DNA of 64,000 bases from Planococcus sp. 107-1. Lineage in GTDB: Bacteria > Bacillota > Bacilli > Bacillales_A > Planococcaceae. Made by a program: the position numbers and the translations under genes. This document shows, in pieces, positions 38,177-48,155 of this stretch; position 1 is the stretch's first letter; every line of letters begins with the position of its first letter. The notes under the pieces were generated by a model. The model did not search any database. It was not told where the DNA came from and saw nothing but the letters and a program-made list of their open reading frames with translations. The DNA lies in assembly GCF_021513255.1 (NCBI RefSeq), contig NZ_CP090977.1, forward strand, positions 2,604,001 to 2,668,000. Reading direction: 5' to 3'.

Positions 38177-40723
38177 TTACTGAGTTACAGTAACAACTGA
38201 AGATGCACTTACTTTGTTAGTTGCTGCATCTTGTACATCAATAGTGCTAACAGCAGATAAGCTTAGACCAGCAGCTAAATCAGCTGCAGTTACAGCAGTA
38301 CCAAATGTAACTGTTAGTGTGTTAGTTGCAGCAGTTGGTGTTGAAGTAGCTACAGTATTAGTTACTGCTTTCCCGCCTACTAATAACTGGAAGTCAGTTC
38401 CTGTACCGTTAGTTACAGCTTCAGAGAAAGTAACTTCAGCAGTAGTTGGAGTTGTCAATCTAGCACTTGTAATTGTTGGAGAAACGTTTTCACTTAGTGT
38501 TTCTGTAGTGCGGTAAACGTCCATAGCAAGACCGTTCTTCGCTTTTACATTGCTGATAGTTACGTTACGAGCTCCAGTGAAAAGATTTGAATTAGAAGCT
38601 AATTTCAAAGTAACTGTTTGTGTTCCGTCTGTTGCAGCAGGGTTAAGGATTGCAGTTTCAACTACAGCTCCGTCGATAACGTAGTTAGCAACATTTGTCG
38701 CAGTTACTCCATCTACAGGTTGGTTAAAGCCAACAGTCAATGTGTTGTTATCTACTACAGCAATACCATTTGCTCCAACAGCAGTGTTGATAGTCGCTTT
38801 AGTGTTAGATGCTGGTGTTCCATCAGCTACACGTTTGAATGAAGCAGTAACATTAGTTGCTCCAACATTGCCGCTAATATCTTGTACTAAACCAACGTCA
38901 ACAGAAGAAGCATTCTCACCAGTTACAGTTAAGTTGTAAGAAGCGCCTTCAACGTCATTTCCTGTGCCGTCTAATAGATCAGCCAAAGCAATGCGGAAAG
39001 AAGTTTTGCTGTCAGTTACTGGAACTAAATCAGTAGCTGGAATATTTTCGATAGATACTGGAGTTGTTACATAATCAACAACTTTAGTTCCTGTAACATC
39101 AAGATTATTCAATGCAGCATTTTTAGTAACACTTTCATCAAATGTAAGTTGTAAGTACTCAATACCATTTACAGTTACTACAGAGCTTGACTGTAATTTT
39201 GGCGCAGTTACATCTGCTACAAAGTTAATTACTCGGCTGAATGCTTCGCCAGCTTCACCTGAAAGGTCAGTGTAGTTTGAAACTTGTACAGTTTGTAATC
39301 CACTAACTGGAGAAGATGTTTCAACTAAATATTTAGTTGGAATTTTTTCATCTTTAGTTACTTTAAGTGTACCTGTATAGCCCACTAAAGAGATTGAAGG
39401 ATTAGCAATTAGAGCTTCAGAGAAATTAACTTCAAATTCTCTAGCATTTAATGGAGTTACAGAAGTAACTACTGGCTCAACTCCATCTACATTCCCTTTG
39501 AATAGAGTAGTAGTTGATGGGTTTGGTGAAATAAGGTTACCAGCGTAATCTTGTGTACCAACGAACGTAGCTACTACACTAGTACCAGCTTTTACAGATG
39601 GTCCGAATGAGAATGTAACTTCTTTGTTGTTAGTAACTGCATTGAAGTTGTTAGTAATATCAGTTACCGGTGTACCGTCTGCTAATTTGAATGTTACGTT
39701 TCCTAAAGATTGTAACGGTTCAGAGAAAGTAACTTTAACTTGATTAGCATTTACTGTTTGAGTTGAAGCAATTGCTGGAACGATAGTATCGTTAACAGTG
39801 ATGGTTTCGAAAATATCTTTCACAACTTCATCAGTAGTTGTTTCAAGGTTTTCTACTTTAACATCATAACGACCTTTTAATCCATTTTGAGTTTCGATAG
39901 TCAATGTTTTGCCATCAGTGCTTAATTTACCTGTAAGAGTACCAGCTGCTTTGTTATCTAATGAATTAACTACAACAGTGTTAGCTTTGAAAGCACCTTC
40001 TTTACCATCAACAAATAATGTTTCAGGGTTTACTGCAGCTGAGAAAGAAACAGCAATTTGTTTAGCGTTAAGAGCAGTTACTCCAGCAGCAACTTCTTCA
40101 TCAACAATGTACTCTTCAAGAGCATAAACGAAACGAGCGAAGTCACCACGTTTGATGTTGTTAGAAGTACCGAATTGAGTTGCAGAAATACCGTTAGTTA
40201 CGCCTTCTTCTACTAAAGCAGCAACTGCATTAAGGTAACGGCTGCTTACATCAGAGAATTTTACTTTTGTAATATCGCCAGTCAAGTCAAATGCGTTAGC
40301 GAACATGATTGCCGCTTCACCGCGAGTGATTGAATCGTTAAAACCAAAGTTTGTAGCAGATTTACCGTTAATGATGCCAGCAGCTTTCAACGAGTTGATA
40401 GCTAATACACCACGAGTTGGTACATCAGAGAAACCTGAAGCTGGAGCTTCTGGGTTGTTAATTTTAGCAGCGTTAGCGATCATGATCGCAGCATCACCAC
40501 GTTTGATTTGTGCGCCAACTCCGAATTGAGTTTCGCTTAAACCTTTAGCGATGTTTTGTTCTACTACAAAGTTAACTGCAGCTTCGTATTGTTGAGCAAC
40601 GTCCGTGAATGCTGCTGGTTTTACTTCGTCAGCGAATGCTGCAGGTACTACTGCTGTTGCTACTAATGTAGCTGTCGCTGCAGTTGCAACGAATTTTTTG
40701 TAAGACTTTGGTTGGTAAGCCAT
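38177..40723 (-). CDS. Probable major S-layer protein
   Basis: The protein has 848 residues: signal peptide (1-31), three SLH repeats (34-205, with KRGDAAIMIANAA, TRGEAAIMFANAF and KRGDFARFVYAL), then about 640 residues of Ig-like beta-sandwich modules rich in Thr, Val, Ala and Asn (for example TVNANQVKVTFSEPLQSLGN). It has almost no Cys, typical of S-layer proteins. Codon choice is strikingly narrow compared with neighbours (GTA/GTT, GCA/GCT, ACA/ACT dominate), as expected of a highly expressed gene. GGGAGGAA precedes the ATG, and a strong terminator and promoter flank it. That it is the main lattice protein is inferred from composition, codon bias and architecture. Confidence 0.85.
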   Translation of the reverse strand: MAYQPKSYKKFVATAATATLVATAVVPAAFADEVKPAAFTDVAQQYEAAVNFVVEQNIAKGLSETQFGVGAQIKRGDAAIMIANAAKINNPEAPASGFSDVPTRGVLAINSLKAAGIINGKSATNFGFNDSITRGEAAIMFANAFDLTGDITKVKFSDVSSRYLNAVAALVEEGVTNGISATQFGTSNNIKRGDFARFVYALEEYIVDEEVAAGVTALNAKQIAVSFSAAVNPETLFVDGKEGAFKANTVVVNSLDNKAAGTLTGKLSTDGKTLTIETQNGLKGRYDVKVENLETTTDEVVKDIFETITVNDTIVPAIASTQTVNANQVKVTFSEPLQSLGNVTFKLADGTPVTDITNNFNAVTNNKEVTFSFGPSVKAGTSVVATFVGTQDYAGNLISPNPSTTTLFKGNVDGVEPVVTSVTPLNAREFEVNFSEALIANPSISLVGYTGTLKVTKDEKIPTKYLVETSSPVSGLQTVQVSNYTDLSGEAGEAFSRVINFVADVTAPKLQSSSVVTVNGIEYLQLTFDESVTKNAALNNLDVTGTKVVDYVTTPVSIENIPATDLVPVTDSKTSFRIALADLLDGTGNDVEGASYNLTVTGENASSVDVGLVQDISGNVGATNVTASFKRVADGTPASNTKATINTAVGANGIAVVDNNTLTVGFNQPVDGVTATNVANYVIDGAVVETAILNPAATDGTQTVTLKLASNSNLFTGARNVTISNVKAKNGLAMDVYRTTETLSENVSPTITSARLTTPTTAEVTFSEAVTNGTGTDFQLLVGGKAVTNTVATSTPTAATNTLTVTFGTAVTAADLAAGLSLSAVSTIDVQDAATNKVSASSVVTVTQ

Positions 40724-40789
40724 GTGTGTAATTCCTCCCTGTTTTAGGTGTTAATGTGTTAAATGATGAGTATTGGTTAACCCAATTTA

Positions 40790-40819
40790 ATTATACTGAT
40801 AAAAACTCCTGAATGCCAC
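40790..40819 (-). promoter_or_regulatory. Candidate promoter of the S-layer gene
   Basis: On the minus strand GTGGCA (40814-40819) and TATAAT (40790-40795) are separated by 18 bp. This would give a leader of about 60 nt. The -35 is weak, so other promoters in the long upstream region are likely. Confidence 0.45.
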
Positions 40820-41389
40820 TTTATCCTAAATTAATATGACTAAAGTCTAAAAGTTAGTATTGCGAATAAGTAGGCAGTTAGCAAGAGATTATCAGAAAAT
40901 TAAACTCTAACTTAGTTTAACAAAGATATTAAAGATTTCAACTGATAAATTAAAAATGTATCCTAAAAATTACACTTTATTGTAAAAAAGAGTCTATAGT
41001 ATTACAAAAAATACAGAATCTCGAAGCTTTTCGTGTGATTTAGGGGTTTTTCACCTATCAATCTGGAAAATCTCCGCTCTCACTAATGTTTAATTATACA
41101 TGAAAACTGGATTTACATTCATAAATTGTTGTTAATAATTTATTGTGCCAGTTTGACGAGTAAGGGGCCAGATGGCTCACATCAGATTATTATGAAAATT
41201 ATTTATCATTCCGATAAAATATTGATTTATTATTCGTTTTCAAGTAAATATCCTAGTCCGAAACGTTTAGTTTCGTTGTAAGTTCAGGATTTCTTATTTT
41301 TTTCCATTTGTGACTAAAGAAGCGTTGTGAAAAACTAGAGATATTTTCCTTTTCTTCATGAAATGGCTGAGAACTCTCCCGTTTTCCTT
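40820..41389. other. Long AT-rich region upstream of the S-layer gene
   Basis: Together with flanks this is a 701-bp gap between the divergent genes 40723 and 41425. It contains no ORF with a ribosome site and no array. A TATAAT at 41390-41395 is a likely -10 for the plus-strand gene. The length and composition suit multiple promoters or a long leader for the S-layer gene, which I cannot resolve by eye. Confidence 0.45.
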
Positions 41390-41424
41390 TATAATAGGAA
41401 GTGCTATGCATTTAGGAGGATATT

Positions 41425-42702
41425 ATGATTACAAAGATTACAAAACTGAATCTCTGGCTTTGGATTCCCCTCGCTATCGGTTTCATTCTCAGGTTAGCGA
41501 TTCTTATTTATTACGGACCTGACTTATCACTGAACAGCGACGATTACTTTTATATTGACAGCGCGAAGTTTTTATTGGAAGAAGGCAAATTGGTTTATGT
41601 CGATCACTCAGAGCCGACTGTGCACATTATGCCCGGTCTTCCATTCCTAGTCGCCAGCGTGTTTTTCTTTTTCGGCACAGGAACTGTCGGGCTTGCAGCA
41701 GCGAAAATAGTTATGATCTTAATCGGCTGCCTTAGCATCTTCGGCATCTACAAAATCGGGGAGCGCTTGTTCAGTCCCTTGGCCGGTTCGATTGCTGCGT
41801 TGATCCTCGCGCTTTATGTACCGATTGTCGTGACAGATAATTTGATTGCCACCGAGTCGCCGGTCACAGCCGCGTTTATCTTCTTCGTCTATTTCTCGCT
41901 GCGGCTCGCTAACACGCATTCGATGAAAGATTTCTATTGGGTTATCGGCTTGTATTTGTTCATGCTGATGTTCCGTCCGACAATTGCGCTGTTCCCGGTC
42001 ATCTTGCTTGTGTATTTAGTGTTGAAGAAATATCCCGTCAAGATTGCATTGAAGCAGTTCGGCATCGCCGCCGTTTTACTGTTGCTTGTGATGGGACCGT
42101 GGTGGGCGCGCAATTACATCGCCTATGACGCGTTTATCCCGCTTTCCGGCGGCGCAGGGAATCCGACCTTGCTCGGCACTTATCAAGGCAACGGCTATAA
42201 ATACGGACCGCCTTTTGACGTTGTCGTCCAGCAGCTTGTCGACGAACATCCGGAAGCAAGCCGCTACGAACAGAATATCTACCAGATGGAAGTGGCGAAA
42301 GAACGCATTGAAATGATGCGTGAGCATAATTCCGACTGGTTCTGGGAAACGTATACGACGGCTAAGCTCCGAATCCAGTGGGAAGATCCTTTCTATTGGC
42401 TCCAGGTATTGAGCATTGAAAAAGAGACGATGCGTACCGCTTATCTCGTTTTGTTCTGGACGGGGCTCGCTTCCCTTCTCTTGATGTTCGCTGTGAAAGC
42501 GCGAATCTGGAAGGAATGGCTGTTTATCATTCTCTTCATTCTGTACTTCACCGTGATGAACAACCTGTACTTGGCTTATCCACGCTACAATCAGCCGCTC
42601 CTGCCATATTTCTTCCTGGCAATCGGCGGCATGGTCCATGTGCTCGTGAGCTTTGTTAATAGAAACAAAATAAAAGAAGCTGAGTTGGAAGATCGTTTAT
42701 AA
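41425..42702 (+). CDS. Membrane glycosyltransferase, GT-39/PMT-like
   Basis: The protein has 425 residues with about 10-11 membrane helices. The first outer loop after helix 1 carries the acidic motif LNSDDYFYIDSAK, the Asp-pair position of the PMT/ArnT (GT-C) superfamily, followed by HIMPGLPFLVASV in the usual place of the PPL-type motif. The ATG follows TAGGAGGAT. Such enzymes use polyprenyl-linked sugars to glycosylate proteins or lipids outside the membrane. Lying divergently beside the S-layer gene, glycosylation of the S-layer protein or SCWP modification is possible, but the acceptor is not shown. Confidence 0.8.
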   Translation: MITKITKLNLWLWIPLAIGFILRLAILIYYGPDLSLNSDDYFYIDSAKFLLEEGKLVYVDHSEPTVHIMPGLPFLVASVFFFFGTGTVGLAAAKIVMILIGCLSIFGIYKIGERLFSPLAGSIAALILALYVPIVVTDNLIATESPVTAAFIFFVYFSLRLANTHSMKDFYWVIGLYLFMLMFRPTIALFPVILLVYLVLKKYPVKIALKQFGIAAVLLLLVMGPWWARNYIAYDAFIPLSGGAGNPTLLGTYQGNGYKYGPPFDVVVQQLVDEHPEASRYEQNIYQMEVAKERIEMMREHNSDWFWETYTTAKLRIQWEDPFYWLQVLSIEKETMRTAYLVLFWTGLASLLLMFAVKARIWKEWLFIILFILYFTVMNNLYLAYPRYNQPLLPYFFLAIGGMVHVLVSFVNRNKIKEAELEDRL

Positions 42703-42728
42703 CGGTTTTCCACCAGCTTCTTTTTTAT
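42698..42728 (+). terminator. Possible terminator overlapping the gene end
   Basis: AGAAGCTG near the stop pairs with CAGCTTCT before a run of six T residues, with an imperfect lower stem. Weaker than the other terminators here. Confidence 0.45.
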
Positions 42729-42787
42729 ATTAAGATTATTCATGAATTTCACAACATCGTTTTGGTTTTCTCTGAAGAAATCGCTCC

Positions 42788-43061
42788 AGGCGGACGCTTT
42801 CCGCGGGCGAAGCGCTGAGCCTCCTCATCGCTTCGCTCTTGCGGGGTCTCGGCTGTCTCGCTATCCCGCAGGCGTCTGCGCTGTTTTGCTCCATATCATC
42901 TTGTAAAAAACAAATTTAATCCTCTCTCCAAGTGCATTTAGACAAACCTTAGATGAAAAAGCGGAAGGCGGCGATTCCAGCGGGAATAGCGCGAGCTGGA
43001 GCCACTGGACTGAACGCAGTGAGGGAAGTGGCAGAAGCCGTGCCCGCGGAAAGCGTCCGCC
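42788..43061. repeat. Pair of GC-rich repeats in inverted orientation
   Basis: GGCGGACGCTTTCCGCGGGC at 42788-42807 recurs as its exact reverse complement at 43042-43061. The left copy continues as CGGGGTCTCGGCTGTCTCGC ... CAGGCGTCTGCGCTGTTTTG (to about 42895), which is repeated at 45720-45838. The right element (about 42957-43061) contains GCGGGAATAGCGCGAGCTGG. Between them is AT-rich sequence. This explains nearly the whole 422-bp gap to the next gene; there is no transposase frame. Confidence 0.75.
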
Positions 43062-43086
43062 TAAAGCGCTTCATCTAATTTTCAAT

Positions 43087-43124
43087 AAAAAAATCCGCAT
43101 CAGAATTTCTGATGCGGATTTTTA
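43087..43124 (-). terminator. Rho-independent terminator
   Basis: Stem AAATCCGCATCAG / CTGATGCGGATTT with flanking A/T runs, directly after the ligase-like gene stop. Confidence 0.9.
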
Positions 43125-44516
43125 TTAGCTCTTCGATTTAATTAAATTCTCTTTCACAACCAGCATCGCAAGGATTGCTGCCAGGTAAATCGATACGGCT
43201 GGTGCGGTCAGCACGTGTCCTGCTGTATAGGCAATACCGATGCCAAGCAAGAACCCGACGCCGTAAAGCACGTAGAAATACGTGAAATGCGTTTTGATGT
43301 TGCGGATAAAGTGGATCAAGTATCTTGCAGCGAAGTAAACAAAAGGCGCCATCAAGTAAATGAATCCGATAAAGCCGAACGAATAGAACCAATCATGGAA
43401 GTCCATCTCAATCATTTTCGGTGTCTTGCCCGGAAGCTGCGGTTCGTAGTTTCCGGCAAAGCCCATACCGAACAGTTGCTGCGAAATCGGTGAACTGTAG
43501 AAATCGTCTTTCATGACTTCTTTATACTTTTCACGCGAACTGAAGATCAAGTTTTGGACTTGGTCATTTGTAATTACCGGTTCTTCTGGTTCGAAACCAG
43601 GTTCTCCTTCAACAGGAGCTTCTTCTCCCGGACGTTCGACAGCGTCGCCGAAATTGATGCCAAAAGATCCAAGATGCGCAAACATATTCTCATATACAGG
43701 AGTTGCCGGTGTAATAACCACTAAAATCACTGTCAAGACTGCTGAAATCAATAGGTTGGATTTTACATTGGCCGTCTTTTTCTTCATAAAGAACAGCATG
43801 ATCAAACTGCCGATCAATACGGATAAGAGAACGATGATGATGCCGCCGTAGCCGACTTTCGTGCCGAGTGCCAGCATCCCGATGGATAAGAGCACAAACG
43901 GAATCCATGCCCATGGCTTTTTCCAGGAATCGGTTTTCTCTGCCCCGTAAAGCGCCATAATCGGCAATACGATGGCCATGATGGCCCCGATTTCATTGCC
44001 CGCATAGAACCAGCCTGTGAAACCGACTTTTGTATGCGAGTAGTTGGAAAGGCTTGTCCCCGTGATTTGCGCCACGATGAAGACGATGCCGATAATCATG
44101 CCGGAAAGCCAGAAAAACTTCGTCGTTTTCCCGGAAATGTCGTAATCGCGGTCTTTCAACTCACGGTAGACGATCATCAATCCAAGCAACACAATATGGA
44201 AATAAATTACTTTATTGAAAAATTTAAGTTCTTGGAATAAATAATACGGATCTTTGACTTGCAAGTTGACCAGGACATTGGCTGCGAGCAATACTGCTAA
44301 TCCCACCAAGTAAATCGTGAAGATCCGACTGATCTTGCTTTTCTTTGAAGCCCAGAGAAGGACAAGGAGCAAAGCGACCATATAAGCGGCGCGGATAAGT
44401 ACTCCCACTGTTATGCTGGTGTCCACGATGAAGATGGACGCGGTCGTCAGAACATCAATGACTGGCTGCAGGGCGATGAACGCCACTAGGAGCATAAGAA
44501 TTTTTTTATAATTCAT
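43125..44516 (-). CDS. O-antigen-ligase/polymerase-like membrane protein
   Basis: The protein has 463 residues with about 11-12 membrane helices and one large outer loop (about 285-370, acidic, containing GEEAPVEGEPGFEPEEP and FSSREKYKEV). This arrangement of a big late loop followed by two or three helices is that of WaaL/Wzy proteins, which polymerise or transfer lipid-linked glycans. It starts 16 bp after the glycosyltransferase stop and is cotranscribed with it. In this cluster it may polymerise the SCWP or join it to the wall; assignment to ligase or polymerase is not possible from sequence alone. Confidence 0.75.
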   Translation of the reverse strand: MNYKKILMLLVAFIALQPVIDVLTTASIFIVDTSITVGVLIRAAYMVALLLVLLWASKKSKISRIFTIYLVGLAVLLAANVLVNLQVKDPYYLFQELKFFNKVIYFHIVLLGLMIVYRELKDRDYDISGKTTKFFWLSGMIIGIVFIVAQITGTSLSNYSHTKVGFTGWFYAGNEIGAIMAIVLPIMALYGAEKTDSWKKPWAWIPFVLLSIGMLALGTKVGYGGIIIVLLSVLIGSLIMLFFMKKKTANVKSNLLISAVLTVILVVITPATPVYENMFAHLGSFGINFGDAVERPGEEAPVEGEPGFEPEEPVITNDQVQNLIFSSREKYKEVMKDDFYSSPISQQLFGMGFAGNYEPQLPGKTPKMIEMDFHDWFYSFGFIGFIYLMAPFVYFAARYLIHFIRNIKTHFTYFYVLYGVGFLLGIGIAYTAGHVLTAPAVSIYLAAILAMLVVKENLIKSKS

Positions 44517-44532
44517 GGTTGGGAATCCTCTT

Positions 44533-45648
44533 TCATTTTTTTAACCGAAGCTCGTGAAAAATCGCTGAAAGTTTCGATTGAATCGTTTTTTGTTCATACT
44601 GTTGAGCTGTTTGATAAGCGGCTTGGCCGACTTGTTGTTTTTGTTCCTTTGAAAGCTTGTTATAGGCGGCTAAGCCCCTTGCCAAATCTTGTGGATTGCC
44701 GGGTTCAAAGAGCCATCCATTTTCGCTGTCTTTCGTGTAATCGAGTATTCCGCCGATGCGGCTGGCGAGAATCGGCGTACCGCAAGCCATCGCTTCCAGG
44801 CCGACGAGCCCTAAACTCTCCCCTTTCCGAGTGGTCGGGAAGATGAATAAATCGATGATATTGTAAATCGCAGCAAGATCTGCATGCTTCATCAATGGGA
44901 AATGCACTACTGATTCTTCCAATCCAAGGCGTTTGCGAAGTTCGAAAAATGCGGCGTCGTCTTTGCCGGAGCCGACCATGATCAAGCGGGTCTTGGCTTT
45001 TTCTTCCGGATGTTCGTTCAGGAATGCGGCGAACCCGTTCAATAGATGGTCCCAGCCTTTTCCGACGTCCATGCGGCCGACATAGCCGAAATAGCGGAAA
45101 TTCGGATCGAGTTTATAAGTCGCCATAAGTTCAGCGTTGTTTTCTTTATTCGGGTAGAAGACAGCCGAGTTCACGCCGCCGGAAGGAAAAATCCGAATCG
45201 GGGTGCGGACTTGGTATTTTTCTTTGACGAGTTTTTCGTAGTAATGGGAAGGTGTAATAATCAGTGTGGACTGGCCGAGAAGCTTTTTGACATTCGGCTG
45301 GAATTTCTCCTGCGAAGCCACTTCCGGTACCACGTCACTGCCGTGGACATTGGTCACAATGCGCACTGACGGCTTCAGTTTCTTTAAAACAAGTAATGGC
45401 AATGCGTTGTGGGCAGCGTAATGGACATAAATCGCATCATACTTGCCGCTCGCGCCTTTGTGGATCACGTTCGCGTAATGCTGTGCATAGCCAAGTGCTT
45501 TTTGAGCCTTGCCGGTCTTTTTCGTCAGCACCGCTCTGTCGACGCTGAATCCCTCGTCTTTCAAAATGGCTTCCGTGTTTTGGACGAAAACGCCATAGCT
45601 AGGAAATGCCTCAGAAGGATACATATTCGATACCAATAAAATCTTCAA
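44533..45648 (-). CDS. Family 4 glycosyltransferase
   Basis: The protein has 371 residues from TTG 45648 (site GGAAGGGA), beginning MKILLVSNMYPSEAFPSYGV. It has the GT-4 GT-B fold: a flexible N-domain and the C-domain motifs YVGRMDVGKGWDHLLNGF, FIFPTTRKGESLGLVGLEA (EX7E-type) and MACGTPILASRIGG. It should transfer a sugar from a nucleotide donor onto a lipid-linked glycan in the cytoplasm. It is followed 16 bp later by the ligase-like gene. A repeat-filled gap of 334 bp separates it from galU, so it may have its own promoter. Confidence 0.88.
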   Translation of the reverse strand: MKILLVSNMYPSEAFPSYGVFVQNTEAILKDEGFSVDRAVLTKKTGKAQKALGYAQHYANVIHKGASGKYDAIYVHYAAHNALPLLVLKKLKPSVRIVTNVHGSDVVPEVASQEKFQPNVKKLLGQSTLIITPSHYYEKLVKEKYQVRTPIRIFPSGGVNSAVFYPNKENNAELMATYKLDPNFRYFGYVGRMDVGKGWDHLLNGFAAFLNEHPEEKAKTRLIMVGSGKDDAAFFELRKRLGLEESVVHFPLMKHADLAAIYNIIDLFIFPTTRKGESLGLVGLEAMACGTPILASRIGGILDYTKDSENGWLFEPGNPQDLARGLAAYNKLSKEQKQQVGQAAYQTAQQYEQKTIQSKLSAIFHELRLKK

Positions 45649-45719
45649 ATTGTCCCTTCCCTTCCTGTGGTTGAATGTTTTTTATGAGTGCGTTATGCAG
45701 GTAATAAAAGATATTCCGC

Positions 45720-45838
45720 AAAACAGCTTGCTTGCCGCGGGCGAGCGCCAATCCTCCTCGGTCGCTATCGCTCCCTGTGGGGTCTCGGCTGTCTCGCTAT
45801 TCCCGCAGGCGTCTGCGCTGTTTTGCTCCATATCTAAA
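45720..45838. repeat. GC-rich intergenic repeat, third copy
   Basis: This is homologous to 42800-42900: GCCGCGGGCGAGCGC, GGGGTCTCGGCTGTCTCGCT and CAGGCGTCTGCGCTGTTTTG occur in the same order. It lies inside the surface-polysaccharide gene run. Confidence 0.7.
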
Positions 45839-45866
45839 TGAATATTTCTTTTGATTTATAACTTAC

Positions 45867-45962
45867 TTAGCGCCGCCGCGCCTATGGGCTAGACGAAGCA
45901 ATAAGACAAGTGGTTTTCTTGGCTTATTGCGGGAGTCATGCCCTAAGCGGCGAAGCGGCTAT
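45867..45962. repeat. Nested inverted repeat
   Basis: Outer arms TTAGCGCCGCCGCGCCTATG and its imperfect complement (CCCTAAGCGGCGAAGCGGCT) enclose an inner stem GCAATAAGACAAG / CTTGGCTTATTGC. It could fold as a long hairpin between galU and the glycosyltransferase gene. Only one full copy is in the window. Confidence 0.55.
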
Positions 45963-45982
45963 AGAAACGACTCTTCTATTAA

Positions 45983-46852
45983 TTACAATCCCTCAAGCTT
46001 CGTTTTCATGAACTTGATCAAGTCTTCGCGCAGGTCTGGACGCTGCAAGGCGAATTCGATGGTGGTTTCGACAAAGCCGAGTTTTTCTCCGACGTCGTAG
46101 CGCTTGCCTTCGAAAGCGTAGCCGTAGACATTTTGGATTGTGTTCAGCTGTTCGATGGCGTCGGTCAATTGGATTTCTCCGCCTGCGCCGACTTTCATCT
46201 GGTCGAGGTACTTGAAGATTTCCGGCGTGAAGACGTAGCGTCCGATGATCGCCATATTTGACGGAGCTGTTCCGGCTCTCGGTTTTTCAACAAAACCTTT
46301 CGCGCGGTAAAGCTTGCCCATCTGTTCGGCTGGGTTGATGATGCCGTAGCGGTAAGTTTCGTTCTCCGGCACTTCCATCATGCCGATGACGGATGATTGC
46401 TGTTCGTCGAACTGGGTGATCAATTGCTTTAATCCTGGCGTTTCCGCTTGGATGATGTCATCGCCGAGAAGAACCGCAAACGGTTCGTCGCCGATGAATT
46501 TGCGTGCCGTCCATACGGCGTGGCCAAGGCCAAGCGGTGATTTCTGGCGGATGTAATGAATGTCCACTTTGCTGGAAAGCTGGACTGCGTTCAGTAGTTC
46601 GAATTTCTCCGATTCCGCTAGACGCGTTTCAAGCAAGTGTGCAGAATCGAAATGGTCTTCGATGGCACGCTTGTCTTTTCCGGTCACGATGATAATGTCT
46701 TCGATTCCGGATTCAATTGCTTCTTCTACGATATACTGGATCGTCGGTTTGTCGACGATCGGCAGCATCTCTTTTGGCATGGCTTTCGTGGCAGGAAGGA
46801 AACGCGTACCAAGTCCTGCAGCGGGGATAATCGCTTTTCTGACTTTCTTCAT
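45983..46852 (-). CDS. galU: UTP--glucose-1-phosphate uridylyltransferase
   Basis: The protein has 289 residues, the usual length. It has the nucleotidyltransferase start [20 protein letters not shown] followed by [20 protein letters not shown], and FVEKP and the [10 protein letters not shown] helix later. It makes UDP-glucose from UTP and glucose-1-phosphate in the cytoplasm. GAGGAGG precedes the ATG. It lies 14 bp after the dehydrogenase gene in the tagA-like/dehydrogenase/galU operon, so glucose is a likely component or precursor of the surface polymer. The genome may hold other galU copies. Confidence 0.95.
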   Translation of the reverse strand: MKKVRKAIIPAAGLGTRFLPATKAMPKEMLPIVDKPTIQYIVEEAIESGIEDIIIVTGKDKRAIEDHFDSAHLLETRLAESEKFELLNAVQLSSKVDIHYIRQKSPLGLGHAVWTARKFIGDEPFAVLLGDDIIQAETPGLKQLITQFDEQQSSVIGMMEVPENETYRYGIINPAEQMGKLYRAKGFVEKPRAGTAPSNMAIIGRYVFTPEIFKYLDQMKVGAGGEIQLTDAIEQLNTIQNVYGYAFEGKRYDVGEKLGFVETTIEFALQRPDLREDLIKFMKTKLEGL

Positions 46853-46866
46853 TCGGTTTCCTCCTC

Positions 46867-48138
46867 TTAGTTTTTCGAATCGCCTAGCAAATAGACGTCA
46901 AATCCTGCGTTCTCCCATTTTTCACGGTTGATGCAGTTTTTCGTGTCGATGATGATTTTATTCGCTACATTTGTCAAAGTTGTCGGATCGATGTCTCGGA
47001 ACGCTTGGTGATCCGTCAAAACGACCAGCGCAGATGCGTCTTGGATCGCTTCATCGAAGCTTTGTGTCTGTTCCGGCAAGTTGTTGACTTTGATATGCGG
47101 ATCGTGGGCAGTCAGGTTCATGCCGCGTTCGCGGAATTGCGATACGACTTCAACAGACGGACTTTCGCGCATGTCGTCGATATTGCCTTTGAATGCCAGG
47201 CCAAGAACCGCGATTTTCGGATCTTTGATGCCTTTGGCTTTTAGGATATCCGCTGTCAGCTGCGCTGTGTAAGACGGCATGCCGTCGTTCGTTTTGCGCG
47301 CCAAGTGGATGATTTTCGATTTTTCCGGATCCAATTCCACAAGGAACCATGGATCAACGGCGATGCAATGTCCGCCGACGCCAGGTCCAGGCGTATGGAT
47401 GTTCACGCGTGGGTGGTAGTTGGCAAGCTTGATTGCTTCCCAAATATTGACATTAATACCTTGAGCGATCATAGCGAGTTCGTTGGCGAATGCGATGTTG
47501 ACGTCACGGTATGTATTTTCCATTACTTTAACCAATTCCGCTGTTGTTGCATCTGTTTCGTGCATAGTCCCTTCAACAAACGATGCATACAATTCAGAAG
47601 TCAGGCGTGCTGATTCTTCGTTGATGCCGCCGATAATGCGGTCATTTGTGACAAGTTCCTGGAACACACGGCCTGGGATGACGCGTTCTGGCGAGTGGGA
47701 AACGAAAAGTTCCGTTCCGATTTCGAGTCCGGATTGGACAAGTTCCGGCATCATGACATCTTCAACTGTTCTTGGCGGCACAGTCGATTCCAAAATGACC
47801 AAATCGCCTTTTTTCAAGAAAGGGACAACCGAAGCTGTGGCTTTGCGAACGTACTCGAGTTCAGCCGTTTTATCCGCTTTGATCGGTGACGGAACGGCAA
47901 TGATGAAGACGTCTGCTTCTACCGGCTTCATCGAAGCGGTCAGCATGCCTCCGTCGATTGCCGTATCAAGGCGTTCCTGCAATCCGTTTTCTTCTATATG
48001 AAGCTCTTTATTTTGAATCATTGTTACCGCTTTTTCATTGACGTCTACGCCATGGACTTTGTGTCCGTGGTTCGCAAACATAACGGCTGTCGGCAAGCCG
48101 ATATAGCCAAGTCCGACAACACAGATGGATTTCTTCAT
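46867..48138 (-). CDS. wecC: UDP-N-acetyl-D-mannosamine dehydrogenase
   Basis: The protein has 423 residues: N-terminal Rossmann domain ([20 protein letters not shown]), central dimerisation domain and C-terminal UDP-binding domain. The active site is [15 protein letters not shown] with the catalytic Cys; [10 protein letters not shown] and [17 protein letters not shown] are family motifs favouring the ManNAc-type over the glucose-type enzyme. It oxidises UDP-ManNAc to UDP-ManNAcA with two NAD+. It lies 17 bp after the TagA-like gene. It implies an acidic sugar in the polymer. No UDP-GlcNAc 2-epimerase is in the window, so that must be encoded elsewhere. Confidence 0.9.
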   Translation of the reverse strand: MKKSICVVGLGYIGLPTAVMFANHGHKVHGVDVNEKAVTMIQNKELHIEENGLQERLDTAIDGGMLTASMKPVEADVFIIAVPSPIKADKTAELEYVRKATASVVPFLKKGDLVILESTVPPRTVEDVMMPELVQSGLEIGTELFVSHSPERVIPGRVFQELVTNDRIIGGINEESARLTSELYASFVEGTMHETDATTAELVKVMENTYRDVNIAFANELAMIAQGINVNIWEAIKLANYHPRVNIHTPGPGVGGHCIAVDPWFLVELDPEKSKIIHLARKTNDGMPSYTAQLTADILKAKGIKDPKIAVLGLAFKGNIDDMRESPSVEVVSQFRERGMNLTAHDPHIKVNNLPEQTQSFDEAIQDASALVVLTDHQAFRDIDPTTLTNVANKIIIDTKNCINREKWENAGFDVYLLGDSKN

Positions 48139-48155
48139 TTTGACATTATCTCCTT

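Noticed and set aside
42788-43061. Insertion sequence bounded by the inverted pair
   Set aside because: There is no transposase frame and the two flanking elements are unequal, so it is better described as paired repeats.
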